64,000 nucleotides of DNA, taken from NCBI RefSeq assembly GCF_014779765.1, contig NZ_JACXZA010000003.1, forward strand, positions 124,001 to 188,000, written 5' to 3'. Numbering within the stretch: the stretch's first letter is position 1; the number at the start of each line of letters is the position of its first letter. This stretch comes from Paenibacillus terricola. GTDB taxonomy: Bacteria > Bacillota > Bacilli > Paenibacillales > Paenibacillaceae. The position numbers and the translations under genes are program-made. Shown here piece by piece: positions 43,895 to 52,700 of this stretch. A model generated the notes under the pieces. It ran no database searches. It had not been told where the DNA came from and saw only the letters and a list, made by a program, of their open reading frames with translations.

Positions 43895-46198
43895 TTAAGA
43901 TTGGCTCAGTTCATCCAGACGTGCACGGTCGATCATGCGAATGCCGAATACGCCGCCGACAATGCCGCCGTTCGCCGATACGAACTTCACTTCCACTTGC
44001 TCGGCTCCGCTAATCAGCTCGCTAGGAATATCATAGAGCACATCGAACAGCTTCTCGCGATGCTCAGCTTCCAGACGCTGACGGCCAATTGCTTGGCCAT
44101 TAATCAGGATGTCGAACTCACGCTCTACGCGGCCATTCTCCCGATGAACCGCTCCGTCGCTGCCATAGTATGTGACTTGCAGCCCATGTACGGTACCTGG
44201 AAGGACCTTCATCTGGTAGCTGAAGAAGCCATCTGGTTCTGCAACACGGAAGCCCTCATGTGCATGTACAGAGTAGCCAGAATGAGAATTGTCCGATTGA
44301 CCGTTATGTTCAACCTCAGACTGCTGTTCGTGCGGCTTAACAACGTCGATCGTTATCGCGTGCAAGTACTCGCGTTCTGCCTTCTCTTCATCTACATAGT
44401 TGACGTATTGCTCTTTGTTCATGAGCGTCCAGTAGATTGTGTAACGCTGATGATGCAGTTGGAAGAATGGGATAAGCGTCACGCGCTGCTCCCCTGGTTC
44501 GCCAACGGCATCCGTAATGAACGTCAGTGGTGAGCCTTCCGCTGGCTTGATCCACGACTTGACGTCCGTCTCGTCAGTTACGAGAACCGGAACCTTGATA
44601 ATCGGATGATGGTGCAGCTTCAGATGGTTATCGATAATGTCACACTCTGGGAAGTTCTCTGTGCCAAGCGCACCTGCCAGAACGATTGGGCCATACATGA
44701 AGCCGACTTTCTTCTCGTCATCCTTCGCACGATGCACATGAAGATCCATAGGCAGCGTTACTTCGATCGAATCGCCGGAGTTCCAGCTGCGTTCGATTTC
44801 GAGGTAGCCGTTCGTCGAGCTCGTGAATGTGTCCGAGCCGTTAACAACCGCCGTTACAGCGCCTGCAACCCAATAAGGAACGCGAATGTTCAACTTGAAG
44901 CTTGCGTTGTCTGCTTGCTCGATAACAACAATCGTTTTGTCTGTTGTAGGGAATTCCGTATGCTGCTTGATGATCACATTGCGATCTTCCAGCACCGCTC
45001 TGGAACCGATAAATAGATTGACATATACCGCTTCCTTATCCGAGTAGTAAATATCACGCGGGTAGAGAGCAGGGTTCTCCATCCCCGTACCTGTACAGCA
45101 CCAGAACGAATGGTCATGGGTGCCGTATACTTTGAAGTGGCCAGGTTCGGTTGAGATGAAGTACATTTTGGCACCCGTATCAGGGTCTTGCGATGCAAGA
45201 ATATGGTTATAGAGCGCACGCTCGTAGAAATCCATATATTCTGCCTTCGGCGTCCAACGGAACAGTAGGCGTGTCAGCTTCAGCATGTTGTACGTGTTGC
45301 ACGTCTCAGCTGTCTCAACGCCAAGCTTCTCCGTGTTCTTCGCGCGGAAATGTTCAAAGATACTGTTGCCGCCGATAATATACGAGCGGTTGCGCGTCAC
45401 TTCATCCCAGAAGTATTCCGCCATTGCGCGGTATTTCTCTTCACCTGTAATGTCGTAGAGCTTCGCTGCGCCGATTACTTTCGGGATCTGCGTATTGGCG
45501 TGTTTGCCTTCAAGCTCATCAACTCCGCGGGAGAGCGGCTCAAGAATCGCTTGATGGCAGAAACGGATTGCCAGATCGAGATAATCTTGGTTGCCCGTAA
45601 TCGTATAGAGATCGGCCATCGCTTCGTTCATGCCGCCATGCTCGCAAATCAACATGCGTTGGAACAGCTCGTCCGATAGATTGTCAGAACCTTTCTTCGC
45701 CCAATCAGACAGCTTCACAACAACCTCCAGCGCCTTCTCATTGCCCGTCAGCTTGTAGGCATCGATCAGACCTGCGTAGATTTTATGAATGCTGTACCAT
45801 GGAACCCATGAACCGCCGAGACCAAAGTTATGAACCTCGAAATCGCCATTGCCGAAGAAAACATTATCGAAGCACTTACGTGGAAAGCCGCTTACATAAC
45901 CGTCGGGATCATGGGATTGTACATGCGCCAGCTCATCAACAGTGTAGTTCAGCTTAGCGAGGATCACTTCGTCGCCCGTTACCGCGTACATCGCAGCTGC
46001 TGCCGATAGGAAGTGACCGACGGAGTGGCCCGCGATTTGCGTCGACTCCCAGCCGCCGTAACGTTCGCTCTTCGGCTGAAGGCCAGCAGCCTCGTAGCAT
46101 GGCGCCATGAGACGGTCCACATCATGCGTGATTAGGTAGCTCTTACCCGTTTCTTGCGAAGCTTGGAAAATACCTTCGAGCAGCGTTGTTCTCGTCAT
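43895..46198 (-). CDS. GH127-family beta-L-arabinofuranosidase-like enzyme (DUF1680)
   Basis: 767 residues with no signal peptide, so intracellular. The alpha/alpha-barrel carries the family marks H-S-V-G-H-F-L-S-A near residue 55, A-E-T-C-N-T-Y-N-M-L-K near 310 and F-W-C-C-T-G-T-G-M-E-N near 370; the Glu and cysteines form the unusual zinc-cysteine nucleophile site known for GH127. The C-terminal part has two beta domains. GH127 removes beta-L-arabinofuranose from plant glycans after import. It is divergent from an AraC regulator, which probably controls it, and it fits the glycan locus at 56-64 kb. Confidence 0.88.
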   Translation of the reverse strand: MTRTTLLEGIFQASQETGKSYLITHDVDRLMAPCYEAAGLQPKSERYGGWESTQIAGHSVGHFLSAAAAMYAVTGDEVILAKLNYTVDELAHVQSHDPDGYVSGFPRKCFDNVFFGNGDFEVHNFGLGGSWVPWYSIHKIYAGLIDAYKLTGNEKALEVVVKLSDWAKKGSDNLSDELFQRMLICEHGGMNEAMADLYTITGNQDYLDLAIRFCHQAILEPLSRGVDELEGKHANTQIPKVIGAAKLYDITGEEKYRAMAEYFWDEVTRNRSYIIGGNSIFEHFRAKNTEKLGVETAETCNTYNMLKLTRLLFRWTPKAEYMDFYERALYNHILASQDPDTGAKMYFISTEPGHFKVYGTHDHSFWCCTGTGMENPALYPRDIYYSDKEAVYVNLFIGSRAVLEDRNVIIKQHTEFPTTDKTIVVIEQADNASFKLNIRVPYWVAGAVTAVVNGSDTFTSSTNGYLEIERSWNSGDSIEVTLPMDLHVHRAKDDEKKVGFMYGPIVLAGALGTENFPECDIIDNHLKLHHHPIIKVPVLVTDETDVKSWIKPAEGSPLTFITDAVGEPGEQRVTLIPFFQLHHQRYTIYWTLMNKEQYVNYVDEEKAEREYLHAITIDVVKPHEQQSEVEHNGQSDNSHSGYSVHAHEGFRVAEPDGFFSYQMKVLPGTVHGLQVTYYGSDGAVHRENGRVEREFDILINGQAIGRQRLEAEHREKLFDVLYDIPSELISGAEQVEVKFVSANGGIVGGVFGIRMIDRARLDELSQS

Positions 46199-46330
46199 GT
46201 CTATATCGCTCCAATATATACGATTTGATTATTTAATGATATAAGTTTATCCTTGTTTCTAGCGATATTCTACGAGTGAACCAAACGATTTCTTATAATA
46301 TTTCACACAACTATGCAGGTGAGGATATCC
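46199..46330. promoter_or_regulatory. Divergent promoter region of the GH127 and AraC genes
   Basis: 132 bp of AT-rich DNA between two outward-facing starts, the natural target of the AraC protein. No clear dyad was picked out. Confidence 0.5.
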
Positions 46331-47182
46331 ATGAGTAAAATTCTATTTGAGCTCCCTCCACTTCCCTATTACATTACAATTGGCCGCAACAAGTATGCCA
46401 AAGGCGAACAGCATCCAAACCGGCGAAACCTTGGTATATTCGACTGGTTATTCGTAGTGCAAGGGATGCTGCATATCGGTGAGGATGAATCACAGTGGGA
46501 GGTTGGGCCCGGTCAATCGCTGCTGCTGCTGCCTGACCGCTACCATTATACGACGGCTCCTTGCGAGGAGGAGACCGTGTTTTATTGGATCCATTTTGTA
46601 TACGAGGGGAAATTCAGTTCCTATTCGGATGCGGATTATTCGATGATGATCCGACATGCGTGGGCCAATCCGTATAAGCTGCGGGTGCCGCAGTATACGG
46701 CGCCTTTGCAGTTCGCGCGCATTGAACGGCTGCTTGAGCAGATGCTCGCGTACACAGAGACGACGGGGTCGACCGCCTATTGGCGAGAGCAGCAGCATTT
46801 TATGGACCTCATCCATCTGTTAGAGGAGAATGACACGGGAGACAGCACGACCAATGCGGTCATGCGGCTGGCGGAGCGAACGGAAGCCTATTTGCGGCTG
46901 CACTACCAGAAGGAACTGTCGAACGAGTCGCTGGCGGAGGAGCTGCATTTTCACCCGAACTATGTGGTGCGATGCATGAAGGAAATCTACCAGTGTACGC
47001 CGATGGAGTACTTGATGCGCTATCGACTTGAACAAGCGAAGCTGCTGCTGATTAAGACGGAATGGTCGGTCGCGCACGTTGCCGAGTACGTCGGCTTCAA
47101 CTATGTGCCGTACTTCTCGAACTGCTTCAAGCGGCACACGGGCATGAGTCCGCTCGCTTGGCGGAAGCTGCATGCGAAGTGA
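46331..47182 (+). CDS. AraC family transcriptional regulator
   Basis: About 283 residues. The N-terminal cupin-like ligand domain (about 20-160) has the Y-Y-I-T-I-G-R-N opening and a P-G-Q-S-L-L-L-L-P-D-R-Y-H-Y strand pair. The C-terminal 100 residues are two AraC helix-turn-helices (L-S-N-E-S-L-A-E-E-L-H-F-H-P-N-Y and W-S-V-A-H-V-A-E-Y-V-G-F-N-Y-V-P-Y-F-S-N-C-F-K). The start is the ATG after AGGTGAGGATATCC. It is divergent from the GH127 gene and likely responds to arabinose or a related sugar. Confidence 0.88.
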   Translation: MSKILFELPPLPYYITIGRNKYAKGEQHPNRRNLGIFDWLFVVQGMLHIGEDESQWEVGPGQSLLLLPDRYHYTTAPCEEETVFYWIHFVYEGKFSSYSDADYSMMIRHAWANPYKLRVPQYTAPLQFARIERLLEQMLAYTETTGSTAYWREQQHFMDLIHLLEENDTGDSTTNAVMRLAERTEAYLRLHYQKELSNESLAEELHFHPNYVVRCMKEIYQCTPMEYLMRYRLEQAKLLLIKTEWSVAHVAEYVGFNYVPYFSNCFKRHTGMSPLAWRKLHAK

Positions 47183-47524
47183 TAGAGCAGCTTGAGCGTA
47201 GAGATACCTTGTAGGTGCATGAGTACGTTGAGTTTCAGCGGGCAGCAGTTACAGGTGCTACGTTTGCGTTGCGGCTAACGATGCTGCAGCAGTGATGTGT
47301 GTATCGTACGATCTCCTTCATCTAACGGATGCCACAGTGGCTATTGAGGTAATTTGGATCAAATTTACAGCGTAACGGTTGTCAGCATTGCTATCGCGCT
47401 AGAATGGAGGGTTTTGTCCATTAGTTTAGTCAATAAGCCTGCTGACAACCGCTAGGACACCGAAACAGGCGCTAGTGGCGGATTAAGGTGCAGCGGCAAC
47501 CGTTAGCGCGCGCCAACACAGGCT
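47183..47524. repeat. Gene-free region with family-B type units
   Basis: No gene. CTAACGGATGCCACAGTGGC (from 47323) resembles the 263-bp repeat unit opening; inverted and related TAACGG/CCGTTAG motifs recur to 47510. Confidence 0.6.
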
Positions 47525-48214
47525 CTACAGGTGCTTCCACCAGATACCCGCGCACTCGGGAACAGTCGACCACGCATTCTCTTCAATCCGATGCGCCAGC
47601 TCTGCGCCGAAGAAGAACTCCGTCTTCTCCTTCGCTTCCGCCACATCTCCAAACGTATAGTCCGTTCGGATCCAACGATGCTCGAACCCGTATTTGTTCT
47701 CGAGTTGCTCATAGTAAGACTTCAAGAACTCGGGTGGATTAGGCGTTTCCGTTCCAGTCCCCATCGTCTCTAGAATGATGATTGTTCCGTTGGGCTTCGA
47801 TACGCGGGTCAGCTCATCCAGCACCAACGCTAGATTTTGCTCCCAATCGGAATTGTCCGTGTTCGTCAGGTAACAGATGCTCCACCCCGAAACCACCAGA
47901 TCAATCGAATGATCTGCAATCGGAAGACTGCGATGATCCGCTACTACTGTGGTCCAATTCGGAGTCGAGTTGCTGCTTGTTAATTTCTTATCCAACAAAT
48001 CCAGCATCGCACTAGAAATATCCGTACTAACTAATGACTTCGCCTCAGGCGCTATGATGCTCGAAAGTCTGCCCGACCCCGCTCCTAGGTCCAATACATT
48101 AAGTCCTTGAAAAGGTTTGATCTCCTTAATGACCGTTGTAAGATCAGGTTGCCGACTCACCATTTCCTCGTATGACATCGATGAATCCTGATAGATTTCT
48201 TCATGGCTTGTCAA
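47525..48214 (-). CDS. Class I SAM-dependent methyltransferase
   Basis: 229 residues from a TTG placed eight bases after AGGAGG. Motif I reads V-L-D-L-G-A-G-S-G-R near residue 40, motif II has S-T-D-I-S-S-A-M-L, then V-A-D-H-R-S-L-P-I-A-D and I-D-L-V-V-S-G-W-S, the usual Methyltransf_11/25 order. The substrate is unknown; small-molecule methylation is typical. It is monocistronic, next to family-B repeat DNA. Confidence 0.85.
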   Translation of the reverse strand: MTSHEEIYQDSSMSYEEMVSRQPDLTTVIKEIKPFQGLNVLDLGAGSGRLSSIIAPEAKSLVSTDISSAMLDLLDKKLTSSNSTPNWTTVVADHRSLPIADHSIDLVVSGWSICYLTNTDNSDWEQNLALVLDELTRVSKPNGTIIILETMGTGTETPNPPEFLKSYYEQLENKYGFEHRWIRTDYTFGDVAEAKEKTEFFFGAELAHRIEENAWSTVPECAGIWWKHL

Positions 48215-48465
48215 AATAGATACCTCCTAATGTAAAACTGTCGGTGCATAGTTCTGTAAATATGAGTTCGCGAAAGTATGCCGATGCTGATGTTTCGTGC
48301 TGTCCTCCGAACATTCCTCACGTTCCATCTGTAGCTCATTCTATTAGCACGGTGTAGAACAAACAATAACCGGATAATTGAGATTTTCTACGATTCAACC
48401 TATAGTTGAGTCATCGTAAATACGTCTCGATTAGTGGATTATTTGCAAAATGATTGCCATAAACT

Positions 48466-48900
48466 CTATTGAACGCCATAGATTAACCGACTCAATTCAC
48501 TGCTCTGCTTCGTGTCAATCGTATATCCTTGCTCACTATCCGCGGCTTCCACAAGCAAACCCCTTAATTCCGCACTTGGATCGATCGCCATATAATATTG
48601 CTTACTGCCCCCATCGACAAAGGTAACTTCTACATTAAACATTGGCGCATAGTCGAGCTTCCCTTCCCTTGGCTCAGCTTCGTCCAGCATCCTCTTGAAC
48701 AAAACAAGTTCATTCGGCGCACTGAACGTCTGCTCCTTGAAAGGTGCTTTGCCCGAATCTATCAATGATGACGTACTCTCCAGACGTACCTGTTGGAGTG
48801 CGATCGATTGGGATTTCTCGTTGCCGCAACCCGACAGCACCGTAGTAAGAGCTATAATGCACACAAACAGTAAACCATTAAGCCTCAACCTCATCATCAC
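48466..48900 (-). CDS. Hypothetical lipoprotein
   Basis: 144 residues with a lipoprotein signal (V-L-S-G-C-G near residue 25). The rest contains a V-E-V-T-F-V-D-G-G-S-K-Q-Y-Y-M beta hairpin and no known motif. It is secreted and anchored, function unknown. It is the first gene after the cassette-like array, on the same strand. Confidence 0.6.
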   Translation of the reverse strand: MMMRLRLNGLLFVCIIALTTVLSGCGNEKSQSIALQQVRLESTSSLIDSGKAPFKEQTFSAPNELVLFKRMLDEAEPREGKLDYAPMFNVEVTFVDGGSKQYYMAIDPSAELRGLLVEAADSEQGYTIDTKQSSELSRLIYGVQ

Positions 48901-49043
48901 AATCCCCCCTACCTTTTCTATAAATAGTCACTCTTCAAAGAAAAGTAACGATCTCCACCTTGTCCGACAGCTCAATGGTACTCTCTTCCAAAAAAAACAG
49001 AATCTTATAGAGGGCGGTGATTGAACTATCGTTTCCCGATAGG

Positions 49044-49115
49044 TTAATCTCGAAATGCCTCGGGCAGACCGAGAAGCCGCCAGTCCCGCAGCTTGGATAC
49101 GTTGTTATACGATGT
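49044..49115 (-). pseudogene. C-terminal gene remnant ending at a family A element
   Basis: A 23-residue open stretch ending W-R-L-L-G-L-P-E-A-F-R-D and a TAA that abuts the element at 49021-49043. It reads like a natural protein end, but the rest of the gene is absent. Confidence 0.45.
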
Positions 49116-49170
49116 TTATGCCTCTAACATGTTTCGCGGCTCATTTTATCACGCCCATTCAATTGGTATA

Positions 49171-50091
49171 TTAATCAGCGAGAGCACGTATTATGTTAGT
49201 TTTTGCTTCATTTAGCAACCTTTCATCTTTATCATCAACAGCCTGCATCATTATCCCAGTTGGAATATACATGGCAATCAATCGAGCTAATATCTTCGTT
49301 TCTTCATCTACATCCCCATATACATTGAAAAAGTCAGCTCGCGCATCCGGGGGTAAAAAGCTATACACAACATTCAAGTCACAAGCAGGATGTCCTATAT
49401 TGACATCTCCCCAATCAATAACCCCTGAAACTTTTCCATTCTTATCTACCAGTATATTTTTAAAATGAAGGTCACCATGTAGGAATACGTTCTTTTGTTT
49501 CACTCTTTCAGTTCTGAGCCTTTCCAAATAGTTCGTTATGGCATGATACTCTTCTTCACTAAAATGACAGGCAAGGTCGGAAATGCAATTATGCATCTTT
49601 TCCTTACGCCTCGCTATATCAGTCAGATTTCTATGGTCATGTTGAACTCCAATTTCTTGAGCTACTTTCACAGGGAATGCATGCAAACCTTTTAAAAATT
49701 GTGCGAGCGTTGTTGCTGAGTACGCGCGTTGCTTGTCAGTTAATCCGACTGGAAACTCCCCGGATAAATAGGGGTAGCCAAGGAAGGGCATAGGATAATT
49801 GTAGTCCCCTTCCCCAAAAAACATGGGTAAAGAATAGGCTATAGAAATATAATCTTTAAGCTTAGGTAATATCTTTCCTTCCATCCTTAAAGAACTGAGT
49901 GCAACTTTCCTTCTTGGAAAGCGAAATACATATTCACCCCCGACAAGAAAAACAGTGTTATCCCAGCCGTGTCCTAGTTTTTCTACGCTTTTTGAAGCTA
50001 ACTGAGGAAATTGACTGCTGATTAATTTATAAGCCAAATCTTTTGATACTTCCCATTCTGCATCCCATTGATTCGAACCGCCCATTTCCAC
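49171..50091 (-). CDS. Aminoglycoside-phosphotransferase (APH) family kinase
   Basis: 306 residues with the APH fold: Y-V-F-R-F-P-R-R-K (ATP-binding strand with the Lys/Arg region near 60), catalytic loop F-L-H-G-D-L-H-F-K-N-I-L near 200, and the metal-binding V-I-D-W-G-D that follows. The V-N-I-G-H-P-A-C-D-L segment is standard for the family. Members phosphorylate antibiotics, choline-like compounds or sugars, so resistance is not proven. The start may be GTG 50091 (six bases after GGAGG) or ATG 50085. It is one gene of the cassette-like array, followed by a gene remnant and a half element. Confidence 0.85.
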   Translation of the reverse strand: MEMGGSNQWDAEWEVSKDLAYKLISSQFPQLASKSVEKLGHGWDNTVFLVGGEYVFRFPRRKVALSSLRMEGKILPKLKDYISIAYSLPMFFGEGDYNYPMPFLGYPYLSGEFPVGLTDKQRAYSATTLAQFLKGLHAFPVKVAQEIGVQHDHRNLTDIARRKEKMHNCISDLACHFSEEEYHAITNYLERLRTERVKQKNVFLHGDLHFKNILVDKNGKVSGVIDWGDVNIGHPACDLNVVYSFLPPDARADFFNVYGDVDEETKILARLIAMYIPTGIMMQAVDDKDERLLNEAKTNIIRALAD

Positions 50092-50204
50092 CTATCGCCT
50101 CCGACATAAAAAAAGGATAGTTTCGCTTAATCGTCATGTACTATTTTACCATTAGTCATTCTTGGGTTTGATAATAAACAGTTGTAAATATTCGTTCCGT
50201 TAAT

Positions 50205-50293
50205 CTGCCCGTTACTTCAATGGAAAGGGAGCAGAACCGCGCGGTCTGCTCCCTTTTTTTTGGTTGAACTAACGTTCTCCATTAGCATAATGA
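50205..50293 (-). repeat. Family A element 1, with strong terminator hairpin
   Basis: GGGAGCAGA (50227-50235) and TCTGCTCCC (50245-50253) form the stem; runs of A and T on both sides make it usable in both directions (T8 on the plus strand). The minus-strand entry side reads GCTAATGGAGAAC then GTTAGTTCAACC, and the exit side GAAGTAACGGGCAG. Confidence 0.8.
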
Positions 50294-50379
50294 TCTAACC
50301 TGTATTTATGGTACGGTTCTCCGCGCTGTCTGTAACGGCAAGTTTTAGGGCCATCCATTGCGAGATAGCCTCGTTCAAC
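50269..50379 (-). pseudogene. Gene remnant whose last codons lie inside family A element 1
   Basis: An open frame of 36 codons contains R-G-E-P-Y-H-K-Y-R-L-D-H-Y-A-N-G-E-R and ends at the TAG in the element, so N-G-E-R-stop is encoded by the element itself. A GGAGG precedes it, but in-frame start codons are blocked by stops; an overlapping TTG frame of 27 codons fits that site instead. Confidence 0.45.
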
Positions 50380-50454
50380 TCACATTACCTCCAAGGAATT
50401 GTTTATTAAACCTAAGCCGCAGTAGCTTCTTATTGGATTGTGTTTGTTTGTACT

Positions 50455-51084
50455 CTAAATGAATCTTTCGATTCGATCCCGATATTCGTCCCACAGATAC
50501 TCCGAATTTTCAATAATCAACTTTGGAACGTCCCAAGCATCTATGATAGAACGTACAAACGCCTGACTGCCACCCCAAAGTAATCCAGCCTCACGGAAAT
50601 CTTCCTCCGATTTGAAGGACACTGGCCCCCATTCATTACCGCGAACACTACAAATAAACCTCCATTGAGCTTCCGGACTTACTTGGTAAAAGTAGATAAG
50701 AGCCGGTTGCAATGGTGACAGAATCTGTTGCAAGGACTTAGAGAATCGACGTAACTTCTCTCTGTTCATCCCCATGTGAAAAGAGGTATTGATGGTGTCC
50801 TGGAAAAAAACACTTTCGATTATGGTGACCTCATTATTGTTTAGCTGCTCATCTACGAACGACCTATACCGGGACTGGAGAAGGTGAATGAATTCGTCCG
50901 CTTGACGTTCGTCTTCGAACGAATCAAAGTGTCGGTCGAGAATAAGCAGCGGGTGATTCGATTGTTCCTCTAAGACACAGCGACTAGATATCCCTCGCTT
51001 GGTCAGTTGTTCGGAGACCATACGAGCACTTGTCGTCTTACCCGACCCCGGCATACCATCAATTATGATTATCTTAGAATTCAT
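50455..51084 (-). CDS. Small P-loop kinase
   Basis: 209 residues. The N-terminus is a Walker A strand-loop I-I-I-I-D-G-M-P-G-S-G-K-T-T, followed by a zeta-toxin/adenylate-kinase-like pattern with I-I-E-S-V-F-F-Q-D and P-A-L-I-Y-F-Y-Q-V. The start is the ATG nine bases after GGAGATACG. The family phosphorylates small molecules or nucleotide sugars; nothing identifies the target. It shares layout with the longer kinase at 53980-55128 in the same array. Confidence 0.7.
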   Translation of the reverse strand: MNSKIIIIDGMPGSGKTTSARMVSEQLTKRGISSRCVLEEQSNHPLLILDRHFDSFEDERQADEFIHLLQSRYRSFVDEQLNNNEVTIIESVFFQDTINTSFHMGMNREKLRRFSKSLQQILSPLQPALIYFYQVSPEAQWRFICSVRGNEWGPVSFKSEEDFREAGLLWGGSQAFVRSIIDAWDVPKLIIENSEYLWDEYRDRIERFI

Positions 51085-51578
51085 TTTCCGTATCTCCTCC
51101 AATTGCGCCAAGGTCTCAGCCCTCAGCTCCCATTAATATTTCCTCAATGAGACGGAGATCCAACACAAATAGCCTACAACATCTCCTTGTAAATGCAAGG
51201 AACGGAATAGGCGAATGTTTGCATGGACATAGGTAGCCCTCTGTAAGCATAGATCGGCCTCCATCTCATCGTCGATTCTAAAACGGCATCAACAAAAAAA
51301 AAACACCGATCAGGGTTAATTTGTTCATCCGTTTTATTTCCTCAACTTGATGAAACGAAAGCGATTCCCTGTCAATGCCGAAGATGTAAAACCCCTGATT
51401 GCAGCAGCTTATCAACCATCGCATGCCCGATATATTGTCGCTCCGATCCATCGTGCGTAATTGCTATCGTTCTCCGTTAGTGTAATTTTTCTACATCATA
51501 AGTCCTCCTAGGTAATCAAACTAAATGGGCAAATTTATGCTTCTTTTATTTTAATTTTATCGCACAGCTAGCGACTGC
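51085..51578. other. Gene-free cassette interval with element 5
   Basis: It holds a half family A element (51461-51480). An open minus-strand stretch starts right behind it (A-I-T-H-D-G-S-E-R-Q-Y-I-G-H-A-M, about 28 residues to a stop near 51380) without a start codon, so it looks like another gene remnant. A10 and T-rich tracts near 51290 are also present. Confidence 0.45.
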
Positions 51579-52055
51579 CTATCCTGTCATATTAATATAA
51601 GCAACACTCAGGAGCCACAAGCTAATGGGGAGCAAAGTACTCGCGAGTGTTAAATTCATGCTGAATGTTTTCTTCCATTTTAAAGAAATAATAGTGTCGG
51701 CAATTAAGAAGAAAAAGGCTGCAATCAGGCTAATGTGGAGCAATATAAGCCCGAAGCCACAATGAAAAATTGTTGAGACAGTCAAACGTAGCCATAGACG
51801 TTGAGTAACAGTACTTGCAATCAGTTCACTTATTAATGATGTGGCTACCCCATAAAGGTAAATAGCAGGTGCGGCGTATATCATATAGACGTTAATAATG
51901 CGAAATGCTTCGTGTGAGCGGGCACCGATGGAATGTATGCTTTCAGAACTGAACGGATTAGGCTCTAACCAAGCATAGGTAAGGGTGAATAAAAAGGTTG
52001 CAATTGCTGCACTTATGATTTTTCTCAAAAATAGTTGTCTAAGTGGAAAGTACAT
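51579..52055 (-). CDS. Hypothetical integral membrane protein
   Basis: 158 residues with about five hydrophobic segments (about 10-28, 52-75, 85-105, 108-125, 135-155). It has a basic N-terminus and a large first loop with A-R-S-H-E-A-F. No family recognised. It is a single cassette gene between element 2 (52111-52191) and half element 5. Confidence 0.55.
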   Translation of the reverse strand: MYFPLRQLFLRKIISAAIATFLFTLTYAWLEPNPFSSESIHSIGARSHEAFRIINVYMIYAAPAIYLYGVATSLISELIASTVTQRLWLRLTVSTIFHCGFGLILLHISLIAAFFFLIADTIISLKWKKTFSMNLTLASTLLPISLWLLSVAYINMTG

Positions 52056-52110
52056 TTTACGTAAATTCCCTCCCCCGCCTAAATTCGTCTACCTAATTTT
52101 ATCATACCAT

Positions 52111-52191
52111 CCGTTAGCATAATGAAAACGGCAGCCGTTTGCCTGGTTCGACTGCCGCGGTATCCTTATTCAACTATCGTTTCCCGTTAGT
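52111..52191 (-). repeat. Family A element 2, complete three-frame stop
   Basis: On the minus strand the entry side reads ACTAACGGGAAAC then GATAGTTGAATAA: TAA, TAG and TGA fall in the three different frames. The hairpin CGGCAG/CTGCCG lies at 52129-52157, and the exit side is CATTATGCTAACGG. Confidence 0.8.
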
Positions 52192-52287
52192 TTAATCTTC
52201 TGGAGTTTCCCAACCCTCGTCTAGAACAAGCTTACCTGTATTATCTCTGATAAAAGCGGTGCCTGGTGAAACATCAAGAAATTGGAA
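52192..52287 (-). pseudogene. C-terminal gene remnant ending at element 2
   Basis: 31 codons, ending V-L-D-E-G-W-E-T-P-E-D and a TAA that overlaps the element's first bases. There is no start codon; it begins 8 bp after the DUF7660 gene's stop. It looks like the tail of a gene displaced by the DUF7660 gene. Confidence 0.45.
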
Positions 52288-52295
52288 TCATAACT

Positions 52296-52514
52296 TCATT
52301 CATATGCCTTTCCTGCTGCAAGTGTTGTGGCGAAAACGCTCCAGGTTAAGGAATCAGAATAAGCGCCTGAATCGCTCAGCCACGCTTCCATCGCTTCCAA
52401 AAAACGATTCAGTGTCGGGTTCTCCCAGTCCTCGGCATGCTCATTTAAGTCCCGCCGCAGCTCGTGAAGATAGGCGATCAATTCGTCCTTACTGGATACC
52501 TTACTTGGATCCAC
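52296..52514 (-). CDS. DUF7660 family protein
   Basis: 72 residues from a GTG behind GAGGGGCG. The pattern S-K-D-E-L-I-A-Y-L-H-E-L-R-R-D-L, then W-E-N-P-T-L-N-R-F-L-E-A-M-E-A-W-L-S-D and the terminal W-S-V-F-A-T-x-L-x-A-G-K-A-Y-E is the DUF7660 layout as I know it: a small acidic helical protein of unknown function, often seen beside polymorphic-toxin immunity genes. It is a cassette gene between elements 6 and 2. Confidence 0.7.
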   Translation of the reverse strand: MDPSKVSSKDELIAYLHELRRDLNEHAEDWENPTLNRFLEAMEAWLSDSGAYSDSLTWSVFATTLAAGKAYE

Positions 52515-52558
52515 CGTTCAACGCCCCTCACTTTACATCTTTACTCCATTATCTGACA

Positions 52559-52647
52559 CCATTAATCTTCCCGCAACACAAAAACAGCCGCGTAGAGATG
52601 GTCTGCATCGGCTGCCTCTGAATTATCGAGCAATCGTCTCCCGTTGG
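52559..52647 (-). repeat. Family A element 6, degenerate
   Basis: CAGCCG (52585-52590) pairs with CGGCTG (52609-52614). The entry side has decayed to CCAACGGGAGACGATTGCTC, which still carries a TAA in one frame. Confidence 0.6.
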
Positions 52648-52700
52648 AATTGTGAACCTCCTCCTAATCCTGCTGGTTAGCTCAACCACGACATACATCA

